Below, piece by piece: positions 6,527-15,130 of a stretch of DNA of 64,000 nucleotides (the stretch's first letter is position 1; the number at the start of each line of letters is the position of its first letter). The stretch is from Muricauda sp. SCSIO 64092 (lineage in GTDB: Bacteria > Bacteroidota > Bacteroidia > Flavobacteriales > Flavobacteriaceae): positions 496,001 to 560,000 of the forward strand of contig NZ_CP095413.1 of the NCBI RefSeq assembly GCF_023016285.1, given 5' to 3'. The notes below the pieces were generated by a model. That model did no database searches and was not told the DNA's origin. It worked only from the letters and a program-made list of their open reading frames with translations. The translations under genes and the position numbers were made by a program.

Positions 6527-7321
6527 ATGGGAAACATATCCACAATGTTTTGCATGATGATACTGATTTCATGTAAAACCAATTCAGAGCATGCTATGAT
6601 TAAAACTGATTTAAAAAACGGAAATCCAAATAAACAATTGATACTTGATTTTTATTCCAAAGTGTTTGGGCAAGCAAATGAGAAATTTGCCCATGCCGTA
6701 ATCGCCGATAATTACATCCAGCACAATCCCACGGTAAAGACCGGAAAAGCCGGATTTATGGAATTTCTTGCCCTGTTAAAGCAAGTGTCGAAACCAGAGA
6801 ATCCAAAGCAACCCTTTATGCGATTCATTTGTGAGGACAATTTTGTAGCCGTCCATTCACAAATTGAATTTATGGGAAAGGAAAATGCTACGGTCGATTT
6901 TTATCGCATTGAAAACGGATTAATTTCCGAACACTGGGATGCAGTACAGGAAATTGTTGGTTCCAAACCCAAAGTTATCGGGACCGTCGCTATTGACGGT
7001 CAAGAAGATTCAGCAGTAAATAAAAAAATCGTAGCGCGTTTTGTAACACAAGTGCTGATTGGGAAACAGACTGCTAAAACAAAGGATTTCTTAAGCGATG
7101 GTCTTGACCTATCGAATTTTGAAACCGATTATGACTCATTTCGATTACATCGTGTTATTGGAGAACATAATTTTGTAATGACACAGTCCGAATTCGAGAA
7201 AGCAGGAACCCGTTTTGTTCAATATGACATTTATAGACTATCCAATGGATCAATTGTTGAATATTGGACGGTGAGACAAATGATCCCTGAGCATATGGCA
7301 CATGCAAACGGCATGATTTAA
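6527..7321 (+). CDS. Lipoprotein with two SnoaL-like (NTF2-fold) domains
   Basis: A 264-residue protein with a short lipoprotein signal ending LISC (Cys16). Two consecutive SnoaL-type domains follow. The first (residues ~35-150) starts LILDFYSKVFGQANEKFAHAV, with YIQHNPTVKTG and the strand pair VDFYRIENGLISEHWDAVQEI. The second (~165-260) repeats the plan with IVARFVTQVLIGKQ and YDIYRLSNGSIVEYWTVRQ. NTF2-like folds bind small ligands or act as cyclases/isomerases; the function here is unknown. SnoaL proteins are usually single-domain, so the tandem form anchored as a lipoprotein is uncommon. A terminator hairpin follows at 7390. Confidence 0.8.
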   Translation: MGNISTMFCMMILISCKTNSEHAMIKTDLKNGNPNKQLILDFYSKVFGQANEKFAHAVIADNYIQHNPTVKTGKAGFMEFLALLKQVSKPENPKQPFMRFICEDNFVAVHSQIEFMGKENATVDFYRIENGLISEHWDAVQEIVGSKPKVIGTVAIDGQEDSAVNKKIVARFVTQVLIGKQTAKTKDFLSDGLDLSNFETDYDSFRLHRVIGEHNFVMTQSEFEKAGTRFVQYDIYRLSNGSIVEYWTVRQMIPEHMAHANGMI

Positions 7322-7389
7322 ACGTTAAATGTGATCTTGCCAACGGAAACTTAATAAAAACGGCAGGCAAGGTGTAGTCCTAAAACATG

Positions 7390-7424
7390 GGGTGATGTGG
7401 TGTATCCAACTACATCACCCTTTT
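7390..7424 (+). terminator. Rho-independent terminator
   Basis: Stem GGGTGATGT (7390-7398) / ACATCACCC (7412-7420), 9 perfect pairs, followed by TTTT. It ends the SnoaL lipoprotein transcript. Confidence 0.75.
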
Positions 7425-7574
7425 ATGGTTTTACATCAACTTAATGAGGAAGTAGTTGTGGACTCCCAACGTTCCATACCGCCCGCAAATGATGTGGCAT
7501 TTTTCCGCAGCAAAAAAGACGGTTATGCAGTGCAGTATTGTTAGCAAAACCCTAGAAAAATTGGGAAAACGCAA

Positions 7575-7582
7575 TACCTTTG
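7575..7582 (+). promoter_or_regulatory. -7 promoter element of the HTH-like lipoprotein gene
   Basis: TACCTTTG is a perfect match to TAnnTTTG, 33 bases before ATG 7616. It excludes the in-frame TTG at 7580, which overlaps the box. Confidence 0.55.
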
Positions 7583-7615
7583 CAAACCCTAATTTTTGAC
7601 AATAAACATTACTGC

Positions 7616-8617
7616 ATGAAGACGCTATTTACCGCACTCGTTATTACTATTTTGGTAAGCTGTTCCATTAAAAACAGTAGAACAATTGATAGTATTCTTG
7701 ATTCCCCGTTGTTAGTTTACCAAATATCTGGATACGAAGGCCCCAAAATCGACATCAATAAAGATAGTCTTGTCCAGTTTCTGACTGCGCTGCATTACAA
7801 TATTCCGCTTTCTGAAATTGAAAGTGCACTGAAATGGAGTCCTGGGACAACGGAGCGGAACATAGATGCCCTAATTGAAAATAAACTACTTACAAAAAAG
7901 GGGGACTACTATCAACCCAAACTTGGCATATTCACCTTGGAGCGAGGGAATCTATTGAAGGAAAAAGGACAAAAAGTAGCCAACGAAATTGCGGACAGTA
8001 TCAATAACTGGTTACCGGAAATAAAAAGGATACATAACGAAATGAATATTTCAAAACACCATGATTTCCATGAATTGTCCTTCTTTTATCTAAGCAATGT
8101 CCTCCTTGATAACTTTCAAATCCAACAGGTGGAAGAGGTTTTTTTAAACACAAAGCGACCTTTAAGAAATGGAAGTCGGTATTACCTTGCCATTGTTGAA
8201 GATGCTCCTAACAACACCACCGAACCTTTTGGAATCTATGGCAATATGGGGCTTTTTTGGAATGATTCAATAGGCATTTCCGTATATGGTAACAAACGGA
8301 TTCAATCAAATGTTGGTTGGGATAATTACGAGGACAAGACTATTTATGTTTTTGATGAAAAGGATATGCAGGTGATAAGCCATAAAATGCCCAATGCATT
8401 TTTCCCATGTCTACTTGATATCCTGAACAGAAACAAACCCAATTTTGAAGCCATATACCGTGAGCTGAATTTTGATAAGGAAGTTTCGTTTGAAGAATTC
8501 TTTATCTTTTGGTACCATTTTATTTACACCGAGACGACTGATGTTCTCATGTCAAAAAACAGCATCCAAAAACCGCAGGACGAAATGTTTTACTATCAGG
8601 TTGCGAAGAATTTTTAG
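7616..8617 (+). CDS. Lipoprotein with a winged-helix-like region, function unknown
   Basis: A 333-residue protein starting MKTLFTALVITILVSCS, a clear lipoprotein signal (Cys17). The open frame extends 12 codons upstream to a TTG, but the -7 box overlaps that TTG, so ATG 7616 is chosen. Residues ~50-110 (LTALHYNIPLSEIESALKW, then ERNIDALIENKLLTKKGDYY) have the helix-turn-helix-wing spacing of a winged-helix domain, which is odd in an exported protein. The remainder (residues 130-330) is mixed alpha/beta with IYGNMGLFWNDSIGISVYG. I do not recognise the family. It is monocistronic, preceded by a terminator and followed by a convergent MoxR gene. Confidence 0.72.
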   Translation: MKTLFTALVITILVSCSIKNSRTIDSILDSPLLVYQISGYEGPKIDINKDSLVQFLTALHYNIPLSEIESALKWSPGTTERNIDALIENKLLTKKGDYYQPKLGIFTLERGNLLKEKGQKVANEIADSINNWLPEIKRIHNEMNISKHHDFHELSFFYLSNVLLDNFQIQQVEEVFLNTKRPLRNGSRYYLAIVEDAPNNTTEPFGIYGNMGLFWNDSIGISVYGNKRIQSNVGWDNYEDKTIYVFDEKDMQVISHKMPNAFFPCLLDILNRNKPNFEAIYRELNFDKEVSFEEFFIFWYHFIYTETTDVLMSKNSIQKPQDEMFYYQVAKNF

Positions 8618-8682
8618 CACTAAAGCCGGTGCAATGGTTTGCCCCATCCCTAGCATTACCCTAAAAAGATGGGAATACGATA

Positions 8683-9639
8683 TTATTCCAATAGTTGGGA
8701 AATCAGGTCATCCTCAGAAATTCCTTCGGCCTCTGCCTTATAATTTTTAAGGATCCTATGCCTTAGGATACCATGGGCCACTGCTTTTATATTCTCAATA
8801 TCCGGGGAATACTTGCCATTGACAACGGCGTGCGCCTTTGCGGCCATGACCAAATTTTGGGATGCCCGAGGTCCTGCTCCCCAATCCACGTAATTCTTCA
8901 CAAATTCAGAAGCTGAACCCAGGTCGGGTCGGGTCTTATTGACCAATCGTACCGTATAGTCCACAACATTGTCCGCCACGGGGACCCTTCTGATCAACTG
9001 TTGCACCTCTTTTATGCCATCGGCACTAAAGAGTGTATTAAGGTTCACCGATTTATCCGTGGTCGTGGACTTGACCACTTCGATCTCTTCCTCAATGGAG
9101 GGATAGGACAATTTAATGGCAAACATAAAACGATCCAATTGCGCTTCCGGCAGTGGATAGGTACCTTCTTGTTCGATAGGGTTTTGCGTAGCCAGAACAA
9201 AATAAGGGAGTTCCAGTTTGTATTGATGTCCAGCAACGGTCACGGCCCTTTCCTGCATTGCCTCCAATAAGGCAGCCTGTGTTTTGGGAGGGGTCCGGTT
9301 GATCTCATCTGCCAGAATGATATTGGCAAAAATGGGGCCTTTGATGAACTTAAAATTCCGATTTTGGTCCAAAACCTCACTTCCCAAAATATCACTGGGC
9401 ATTAAATCGGGTGTAAACTGTATTCTCTTGAAGTCCAAGCCCAATGTTTGGGCTATGGTATTTACCATCAAGGTCTTTGCCAAACCGGGAACCCCAATGA
9501 GCAAGGAATGCCCTCCGGTATAAATGGATAAAAGAATTTGTTCTATGACCTGTTCTTGGCCAATGATTACTTTACCAATCTCCTGTTTTAAATCACTATG
9601 TTTTTGGACAAGGTCTTGGACGGCAGTAACGTCGGACAT
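8683..9639 (-). CDS. MoxR-family AAA+ ATPase
   Basis: A 318-residue protein of standard MoxR length. Walker A is GVPGLAKT (49-56) and Walker B IILADE (107-112). The sensor region ATQNPIEQEG follows near residue 150, with PEAQLDRFMF. MoxR ATPases act as chaperone-like remodelers, usually with a VWA/DUF58 partner; none is adjacent here. It is the last gene of a three-gene operon behind a PpiC-like lipoprotein and a SurA-like isomerase, with one base between the SurA stop and this ATG, suggesting a shared role in envelope protein maturation. Confidence 0.92.
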   Translation of the reverse strand: MSDVTAVQDLVQKHSDLKQEIGKVIIGQEQVIEQILLSIYTGGHSLLIGVPGLAKTLMVNTIAQTLGLDFKRIQFTPDLMPSDILGSEVLDQNRNFKFIKGPIFANIILADEINRTPPKTQAALLEAMQERAVTVAGHQYKLELPYFVLATQNPIEQEGTYPLPEAQLDRFMFAIKLSYPSIEEEIEVVKSTTTDKSVNLNTLFSADGIKEVQQLIRRVPVADNVVDYTVRLVNKTRPDLGSASEFVKNYVDWGAGPRASQNLVMAAKAHAVVNGKYSPDIENIKAVAHGILRHRILKNYKAEAEGISEDDLISQLLE

Positions 9640-9640
9640 A

Positions 9641-11044
9641 TTATTGCTTTAGCCAGTTATTGGAAAAATTACAGCTTTTGTTGTCATCGTCGACCAGAAT
9701 ATAGGTATCATCAATCCTTTCGGCCATCCATTCCTTCACCGCCTTAAATTGTTTGTCCCGCATGGCCAATTCCTGAATTTTGATGTAATCCCTAGCAAAA
9801 TCGGCCTCATGCTCATCATACCGATTGGTAATCTGCATAATTTTGAATTTGGGTGGTCCTCCCCGAGGGTCATCCTCTTTTATGGGCCTTGAAATCTCAC
9901 CGTCCTTTAAATTCCTGACCTGATTGTACAGCGAGGGATCCATTTTGGTCAATTCAAATTTAGAGTCAAAATTAATGGGATTTCGCAATAGCCCCCCATC
10001 AAATTTCGTTTCCTTTTCGTCCGAAAAGTTACGTGCGCCCTCGTCAAAGCTATATTTTCCATCCAAAATATGTTGGCGAATGGTATCCAGCTCCTTAGCG
10101 GCCTGTTCCATAGCCTTTCTTGATATTTCCGGTATCATCAAGATATGTCGTAAATCCCTTTCCTGACCACGGATTTTTTCCATTTTTATGATATGGTAAC
10201 CAAAATCCGTTTCAAAAGGTTCGGATATCTCCCCTTCCTGTAAACTAAAGGCCACATCCTTAAATTCCTTGACAAATTGGGTTTCCCTGGTAATACCTGT
10301 GTAGAGACCACCTTTGGGCTTCGAACCCGGATCCTGTGAATATAAAATGGCCTTTACATTAAAACTGGCATCGTTTTCCAGGACATCCTGTTTAATTTCC
10401 TTAAGCCTATTGATGACCTTAAGCTTTTCTTCTTCCGATGGTTTGGGTTGTTTCACGATTTGGGATATCTCCAATTCCGCACCAAAAACCGGTCTTTCAT
10501 CTTCTGGAATCCTATAAAAGAACTGTCTTACTTCTTCTGGGGTGACCTCAATATCCTCAACCACTTTGGCTTGCATTCTTTCGGATAGCATCCTCAGTTT
10601 ATTGATCTCAAAAAGCTCCGCTTTAAAGCTTTCCAAGTCGGTTTTTTTGTAGTATTTCAGCATTTTATCAACACTGCCTATTTGAGAGGTCAACTGTTGA
10701 ATCTGTCGATCGGAGGTAGCGTTCACCTGGTCATCGGATACCAAGAGACTGTCCTGGACCGCTTGATGGGCATATAACCGATCCTCCATTAATTTGCCCA
10801 ATAACTGGCAATTGGTCACATCTTCCGTAGAAGCCCCCTGGCTCTTTAAGTCGATCAAGGTTTTCTCAATATCGGAATCCAGAATCACATAATCCCCGAC
10901 CACTGCCGCAATACCGTCCAGTTTTGCCATATTCCGGGAGACCGTAGTATCCGTGGATATACTGGCTTCATTCAATCCTTCCCCTTCTTGTGCAAAAATC
11001 ATACTCCCTGCCAATAAGAAGCCCCACATTAATTTCCTACTCAT
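9641..11044 (-). CDS. SurA-like periplasmic peptidyl-prolyl isomerase (two parvulin domains)
   Basis: 467 residues from the chosen start MSRKLMWGFLLAGSMIFAQ, a good Sec signal peptide. The longest frame begins 18 codons earlier inside the upstream gene and is rejected. An N-terminal SurA_N-like helical region follows (residues ~40-170, IAAVVGDYVILDSDIEKTL). Parvulin domain 1 spans ~180-290 (GGLYTGITRETQFVKEFKD, then FGYHIIKMEKIRGQ). Domain 2 spans ~295-400 (RHILMIPEIS, FSDEKETKFDGGLLR). SurA chaperones outer-membrane proteins through the periplasm. The start overlaps the upstream lipoprotein stop by 8 bases (ATGAGTAG), so translation is coupled. Confidence 0.9.
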   Translation of the reverse strand: MSRKLMWGFLLAGSMIFAQEGEGLNEASISTDTTVSRNMAKLDGIAAVVGDYVILDSDIEKTLIDLKSQGASTEDVTNCQLLGKLMEDRLYAHQAVQDSLLVSDDQVNATSDRQIQQLTSQIGSVDKMLKYYKKTDLESFKAELFEINKLRMLSERMQAKVVEDIEVTPEEVRQFFYRIPEDERPVFGAELEISQIVKQPKPSEEEKLKVINRLKEIKQDVLENDASFNVKAILYSQDPGSKPKGGLYTGITRETQFVKEFKDVAFSLQEGEISEPFETDFGYHIIKMEKIRGQERDLRHILMIPEISRKAMEQAAKELDTIRQHILDGKYSFDEGARNFSDEKETKFDGGLLRNPINFDSKFELTKMDPSLYNQVRNLKDGEISRPIKEDDPRGGPPKFKIMQITNRYDEHEADFARDYIKIQELAMRDKQFKAVKEWMAERIDDTYILVDDDNKSCNFSNNWLKQ

Positions 11045-11918
11045 TATTTCCATAGATTTCAAATTCACTTTTTTTAATGGCTTCATCCAAAATATCACTT
11101 TCCAGTTTCCGTATTCTTTCCAGTCGTCTCCTATTCAATATGATTTGCCTTATATTGGGTTCAATATAACTCAGTGGAGCTACATCATTAACCTCCAATA
11201 CATTGGTAACCTTACCCAAATATACCCCCAAGGAATCCTGTAATTCAAAAAATTGTGATTTCTTTAAGTACCGCTCTTCATTGGTATAGTCGATTGCAGG
11301 TATCTCCGCCATCACTCTGGGGGCACTGACCCAAACAGAATCGTTTAAATGCAACTTTTTGAACTGGACCGCTATGGAATCCAGGAATGCTTTATCCTCT
11401 TCACTGTAATTCTTCATTTTATCCACCACTTGTTGCTGGTTCAAAAATTGTCTTGGCAAAACCGCAAAACGGAGCTGGACCAACTTCTCATCCAGTTTAA
11501 AGTTCTCTTTTTGTGTTTCGTAAAACTCCTGTAACTGTTGGGCAGTAATCGTAGTGTCCTGGGATTGTCGCACCAATGCCTCCAAATAGGCTTTGGTATA
11601 CAGGTCCGCCCTATAGTCCGCAACCAATTGGTCAAACTCGGCAAGTTTTTCCTCAGGGAGGTTTATTTTGGATTTGGACAACAACAATTGCTTGGAAGCC
11701 CAATTGTTGATATAGTTCACCACAAGGGCCGCACTATCCTGTGGGGACATGTCCCGGGTAATCAAAGACCTTAAATCGTCCTTGTACAAATAACTGTCCC
11801 CTACACGGGCCAAGGCCACCTGATCTTCATTTCCATTAAAGTAGTCGCCACACGATAACGAAAGAAGACCACAAAAAATGACGATTGACCACAGAATTTT
11901 ATTCCTCCTCAAAAGCAT
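11037..11918 (-). CDS. PpiC/SurA-related lipoprotein without an obvious catalytic parvulin domain
   Basis: 293 residues with a lipoprotein signal ending LLSLSC (Cys23). The following region VALARVGDSYLYKDDLRSLI, with a long helical stretch (NYINNWASKQLLLSK), matches the SurA/PpiC N-terminal chaperone fold. The C-terminal IEPNIRQIILNRRRLERI is the usual end of such chaperones, but the stretch in between lacks a recognisable parvulin motif. It probably acts as a holdase or partner of the SurA-like protein encoded next, with which it overlaps by 8 bases. First gene of the operon; the divergent SRPBCC gene starts 114 bases upstream. Confidence 0.82.
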   Translation of the reverse strand: MLLRRNKILWSIVIFCGLLSLSCGDYFNGNEDQVALARVGDSYLYKDDLRSLITRDMSPQDSAALVVNYINNWASKQLLLSKSKINLPEEKLAEFDQLVADYRADLYTKAYLEALVRQSQDTTITAQQLQEFYETQKENFKLDEKLVQLRFAVLPRQFLNQQQVVDKMKNYSEEDKAFLDSIAVQFKKLHLNDSVWVSAPRVMAEIPAIDYTNEERYLKKSQFFELQDSLGVYLGKVTNVLEVNDVAPLSYIEPNIRQIILNRRRLERIRKLESDILDEAIKKSEFEIYGNNE

Positions 11919-12031
11919 TGCACAAAAATAACAATAACTTAAAGGATCACAAGTCTATGACGGTTAACTATGGATTTTTGAGCTATACTGTAAATCAATA
12001 TCTTAGCAAAACCTAACTAAAGCTAACTACA

Positions 12032-12484
12032 ATGAAATACACTACCGAAGTCCTGGTTGACCTGCCAAGGGACGAATTCATCACAAAGTTGGACAACCCG
12101 GATAATATGAAGCACTGGATGCGTGGATTACTTGCCTATGATGTAATTTCCGGGGAAACAGGCCAAGAGGGCGCCCAAATGAACATGAAATTTAAAATGG
12201 GCAAGCGTAATATGGAAATGGTGGAAACCATCATCAAACGAAACATGCCTGAGGAATTTCACGCCACCTATGATACAAAGGGGGTACATAACATCCAAAA
12301 GAACTTCTTTAAAGAAGAAAATGGAAAGACCCGATGGATTTCAGAAAGTGAGTTCCAATTTGAGGGCTTTGGCATGAAACTTATGGCTTTTCTTATGCCC
12401 GGTGCCTTCAAAAAACAGTCCAAAAAATATGCGGAAGATTTTAAAAACTTTGCCGAAAAAGGGATTTCGGTCCTAAATAAGTAA
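12032..12484 (+). CDS. SRPBCC family protein
   Basis: 150 residues, a single SRPBCC (polyketide-cyclase/START-like) domain. The start MKYTTEVLVDLPRDEFITKL is the canonical first strand plus helix; HWMRGLLAYDVISGETGQ and the Met/Lys-rich strand MNMKFKMGKRNMEMVETI follow. The last helix is KKQSKKYAEDFKNFAE. Ligand unknown, cytoplasmic. It begins a four-gene same-strand run (12032-14414) with gaps of 6 and 11 bases and then a 1-base overlap, most likely one operon, which also ends with an SRPBCC-type gene. Confidence 0.85.
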   Translation: MKYTTEVLVDLPRDEFITKLDNPDNMKHWMRGLLAYDVISGETGQEGAQMNMKFKMGKRNMEMVETIIKRNMPEEFHATYDTKGVHNIQKNFFKEENGKTRWISESEFQFEGFGMKLMAFLMPGAFKKQSKKYAEDFKNFAEKGISVLNK

Positions 12485-12490
12485 CACCTA

Positions 12491-12754
12491 ATGAAACCAT
12501 CCCTTCTTGACAGAAAGATAAAATTACTATGGGATTTTAAAGGTCCCGCTTCCGAAAAGACGGCCGAACACTATGCCAAGCACCTTAAGGAATATGTTTT
12601 TAATGAGGAATTAAAATACAATAGTGTTGGCCATCAGAAGATAAACGGGACGCACAGCATCGTATTTTTGGTAGTTGCCGAATTTGAGATGCCCCAAGTG
12701 CGGGACGATTTAAAACCGCATCGCGGAGAACTGTATTTGGACAAAAGTCTTTAG
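12491..12754 (+). CDS. Small conserved hypothetical protein
   Basis: 87 residues, cytoplasmic, 6 bases behind the SRPBCC gene and 11 bases before the beta-lactamase-fold lipoprotein gene. The sequence (IKLLWDFKGPASEKTAEHYAKHL, then INGTHSIVFLVVAEFEMPQVRD) predicts an alpha/beta fold ending in two strands, but I do not recognise a named family. Tight packing in the operon and balanced composition argue that it is a real gene. No function can be assigned. Confidence 0.72.
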   Translation: MKPSLLDRKIKLLWDFKGPASEKTAEHYAKHLKEYVFNEELKYNSVGHQKINGTHSIVFLVVAEFEMPQVRDDLKPHRGELYLDKSL

Positions 12755-12765
12755 CATATGTACCC

Positions 12766-13899
12766 ATGAACAAAGGCCTGTTTCTCTTAGGTTCCCTATT
12801 GGTTTTTTCATGTTCCAAAAAGATGACCTATGATAATGCGTTGGACGCGGCATTGGCATCGCAAGATGAACGTATTCGTAGGGTTTTGGATAGTATTGGA
12901 CCCTATGAGGTCCAAATCAGATATACCCAAATAGACCGGGCTGGGGACAGCCTCATCTTCACCGATTACGATTTCCAGGTAGACGACGGAAACTACTTCT
13001 ATCCGGCCAGTACCGTTAAATTTCCAGTTGCAGTGGCGGCATTGGAAAAATTGAACGAATTGGATACCTTACACCTGGATTCACGATTCTACATCGAAGG
13101 GGATTCGGTAGAAACCTCATTTCGGGAGGCCATCAAGGAAATTTTTGCGGTCAGTGATAATGCCGCCAATAACCGATTGGTGGAATTCCTGGGTTTTGAT
13201 GACCTTAACACAAGAATCAAGAATACGAAAGTCGGGCCCATTCGAGTTTCACATCGACTTTCTACTGCGAATGCCGACGACGTGACCACAAAACCTATGG
13301 TCATTTATGAAAATGACAGTAGTACAGTAGTATCAACTCCAATTGTAAGTTTGCCTCCACAACACCTACAACTCAGAAAAATTGAAAAAGGAGAGGGGTT
13401 TTATGCCGAAGGTTCCCTTTATGGGGAGCCGTTTGATTTTGGACTTAAAAACCATTATCCCGTACGGACCCAACATGGGGTCTTAAAACGAATTATATTT
13501 CCCGATCAATTTCCTGTTGGAGAGCGTTTCAAGATATCTCCAGACCAACACCGGTTTTTGTTACAATCCATGTCCGCCCTACCCTATCAGGCAGGTTATG
13601 ATAGGGAGGAATACTATGACGGCTATGTGAAGTTCTTTATGTTCGGTGATTCCGAAGGGCCCATGCCGGAGCATATTAAAATATTCAATAAAGTAGGCTA
13701 CGCTTATGGTACATTGACGGACTGTGCTTATATCCAAGATACCCAAAACGATGTTGCTTTTATGATGACCGCAACAATTTTGGTAAATAAGGACGGGATT
13801 TTCAATGATGACAATTACGAATACGACGACATTGGAATTCCTTTCCTGGCCCAATTGGGGAGGGAAATCCATGATTTTGAATTAAAAAGAAAAAGGTAA
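12766..13899 (+). CDS. Class A beta-lactamase-fold serine hydrolase, lipoprotein
   Basis: 377 residues with a lipoprotein signal (LLVFSC, Cys16), so exported and membrane-anchored. The three active-site elements of the penicillin-binding/class A fold are present: Ser82-Thr-Val-Lys85 in YPASTVKFP, Ser130-Asp-Asn132 in FAVSDNAANN, and a Lys-Val-Gly (309-311) in place of the KTG triad. The protein is about 90 residues longer than a typical class A enzyme, with inserted material around residues 155-250. A true beta-lactamase role is not implied; peptidase or esterase activity is equally likely. Third gene of a four-gene operon. Confidence 0.85.
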   Translation: MNKGLFLLGSLLVFSCSKKMTYDNALDAALASQDERIRRVLDSIGPYEVQIRYTQIDRAGDSLIFTDYDFQVDDGNYFYPASTVKFPVAVAALEKLNELDTLHLDSRFYIEGDSVETSFREAIKEIFAVSDNAANNRLVEFLGFDDLNTRIKNTKVGPIRVSHRLSTANADDVTTKPMVIYENDSSTVVSTPIVSLPPQHLQLRKIEKGEGFYAEGSLYGEPFDFGLKNHYPVRTQHGVLKRIIFPDQFPVGERFKISPDQHRFLLQSMSALPYQAGYDREEYYDGYVKFFMFGDSEGPMPEHIKIFNKVGYAYGTLTDCAYIQDTQNDVAFMMTATILVNKDGIFNDDNYEYDDIGIPFLAQLGREIHDFELKRKR

Positions 13900-14414
13900 T
13901 GGAATTCAGTTTTGACCAGTTTACAAAGAAAATCCACATTAACGCATCCATTGAAAAAATATATGAATGCTGGACCACCGTAAGGGGTATCACAAGTTGG
14001 TTTTTGAGTGATGCGAGCTATACCGATGGCAATGGAAATGAACGAAATGATGAAGAAACCATACAGAAAGGTGATCGTTACGTTTGGAAATGGCACAATT
14101 GGAATGGAAAGGAAGAAGGTACCATTCTGGAAGCCAATGGCAAGGATTTTATCAATTTTACATTCGCCAATGATGGCTGCAAAGTTTCCGTTGAACTAGA
14201 AGAGGTCAATAATGCCGTTTTAGTAACCTTGAAACAATATGAAATGGCAACCGATGACAAAACCAAAATGAACCTTTATAATGGTTGCAGCTGTGGTTGG
14301 ACATTTTGGCTCACCAATCTTAAGGCCTATCTGGAACATGGGGTCGTATTGAATGAAAAGCAGTTTGATTTAACGGATATTCCCGAAGCTGGACACATTT
14401 TTGTAAACATGTAA
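13899..14414 (+). CDS. AHSA1/SRPBCC domain protein
   Basis: 171 residues. KKIHINASIEKIYECWTTV is the first strand/helix of the fold, followed by ITSWFLSDASY, RYVWKWHNWNGKEEG and the last helix WTFWLTNLKAYLEHG, close to the AHSA1-like branch seen also at 5046. The ATG overlaps the preceding stop by one base (TAATG), so it is translationally coupled to the lipoprotein gene. A strong hairpin terminator directly follows. Ligand or partner unknown. Confidence 0.85.
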   Translation: MEFSFDQFTKKIHINASIEKIYECWTTVRGITSWFLSDASYTDGNGNERNDEETIQKGDRYVWKWHNWNGKEEGTILEANGKDFINFTFANDGCKVSVELEEVNNAVLVTLKQYEMATDDKTKMNLYNGCSCGWTFWLTNLKAYLEHGVVLNEKQFDLTDIPEAGHIFVNM

Positions 14415-14443
14415 AAACACCGCCATATGAAATGGCGGTGTTT
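14415..14443. terminator. Rho-independent terminator between convergent genes
   Basis: Perfect 12-bp stem AAACACCGCCAT (14415-14426) / ATGGCGGTGTTT (14432-14443) with a 5-base loop. It begins right at the stop codon of the SRPBCC gene and also lies downstream of the convergent fasciclin gene. Confidence 0.85.
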
Positions 14444-14476
14444 CCTCCTTCAACATTGAAAAATCACCCAACTTAT

Positions 14477-14995
14477 TTATTTTGGCATAACCACGTCTTC
14501 GATGATATGGATCACCCCGTTGGATGCCATAACATCCGTTTTGGCAATTTTACTGTAATTCCCATTGGCATCCATTAAAAAGATGCCACCATCTTTACTG
14601 ACCGCAGTAAGTTTTCCACCCTGCAGCGTTGTCAATTCGGCTTTCCCATTTCCACTTTTAAGGGCTGCGGCCACATCTGAGGCGGCCAATTTCCCGGAAA
14701 CCACATGATAGGTCAGGATTGCGGATAACTTGCCCTTGTTTGCTGGCTCCAACAAAGCGTTCAAGGTATTGGAATCAATTTTGGCAAAGCCTGAATTTAC
14801 AGGGGCAAAAACGGTAAATGGACCATCACCCTTTAGGGCATCCACCAAATCGGCCGCTTTTAAGGCCGTTACCAAAGTTGAAAAATCATCAACGGATATG
14901 GCGATGTCCACAATATCCTGACCTTTCTGTGCTCGTGTTGTTAGTACAGTGGCCATCAATGCAAAGGTCGTAAGAATAAAAACTAATTTTTTCAT
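14477..14995 (-). CDS. Secreted fasciclin (FAS1) domain protein
   Basis: 172 residues: a Sec signal peptide (MKKLVFILTTFALMATVLTT) followed by one complete FAS1 domain. The H1 region GPFTVFAPVNSGFAKI, the YHVVSGKL element and the closing ASNGVIHIIEDVVMPK (H2 region) are all intact. Single-FAS1 proteins are secreted adhesion or matrix-type proteins. The gene diverges from an ECF sigma/anti-sigma pair across 135 bases; in mycobacteria the SigK/RskA pair controls FAS1 proteins of the MPT70/83 type, so regulation by the neighbour is a reasonable inference. Confidence 0.93.
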   Translation of the reverse strand: MKKLVFILTTFALMATVLTTRAQKGQDIVDIAISVDDFSTLVTALKAADLVDALKGDGPFTVFAPVNSGFAKIDSNTLNALLEPANKGKLSAILTYHVVSGKLAASDVAAALKSGNGKAELTTLQGGKLTAVSKDGGIFLMDANGNYSKIAKTDVMASNGVIHIIEDVVMPK

Positions 14996-15101
14996 TTTGT
15001 TTTGTTTAATTGTTTTAATGATTTAAAAGACTAAATGCGCGCTTCTGTTCGTAAATACACCGGGTTTTTAGGCTTGGATGAAGAAGAACCCCTTTTTATC
15101 A

Positions 15102-15109
15102 TATCTTTA
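15102..15109 (+). promoter_or_regulatory. Candidate -7 element upstream of the ECF sigma gene
   Basis: TATCTTTA, 7 of 8 to TAnnTTTG, 22 bases before the TTG start. The transcript would begin close to a start-stop pair ATG-TAA at 15116-15121. Confidence 0.35.
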
Positions 15110-15130
15110 ACATCAATGTAACCATCGCCC

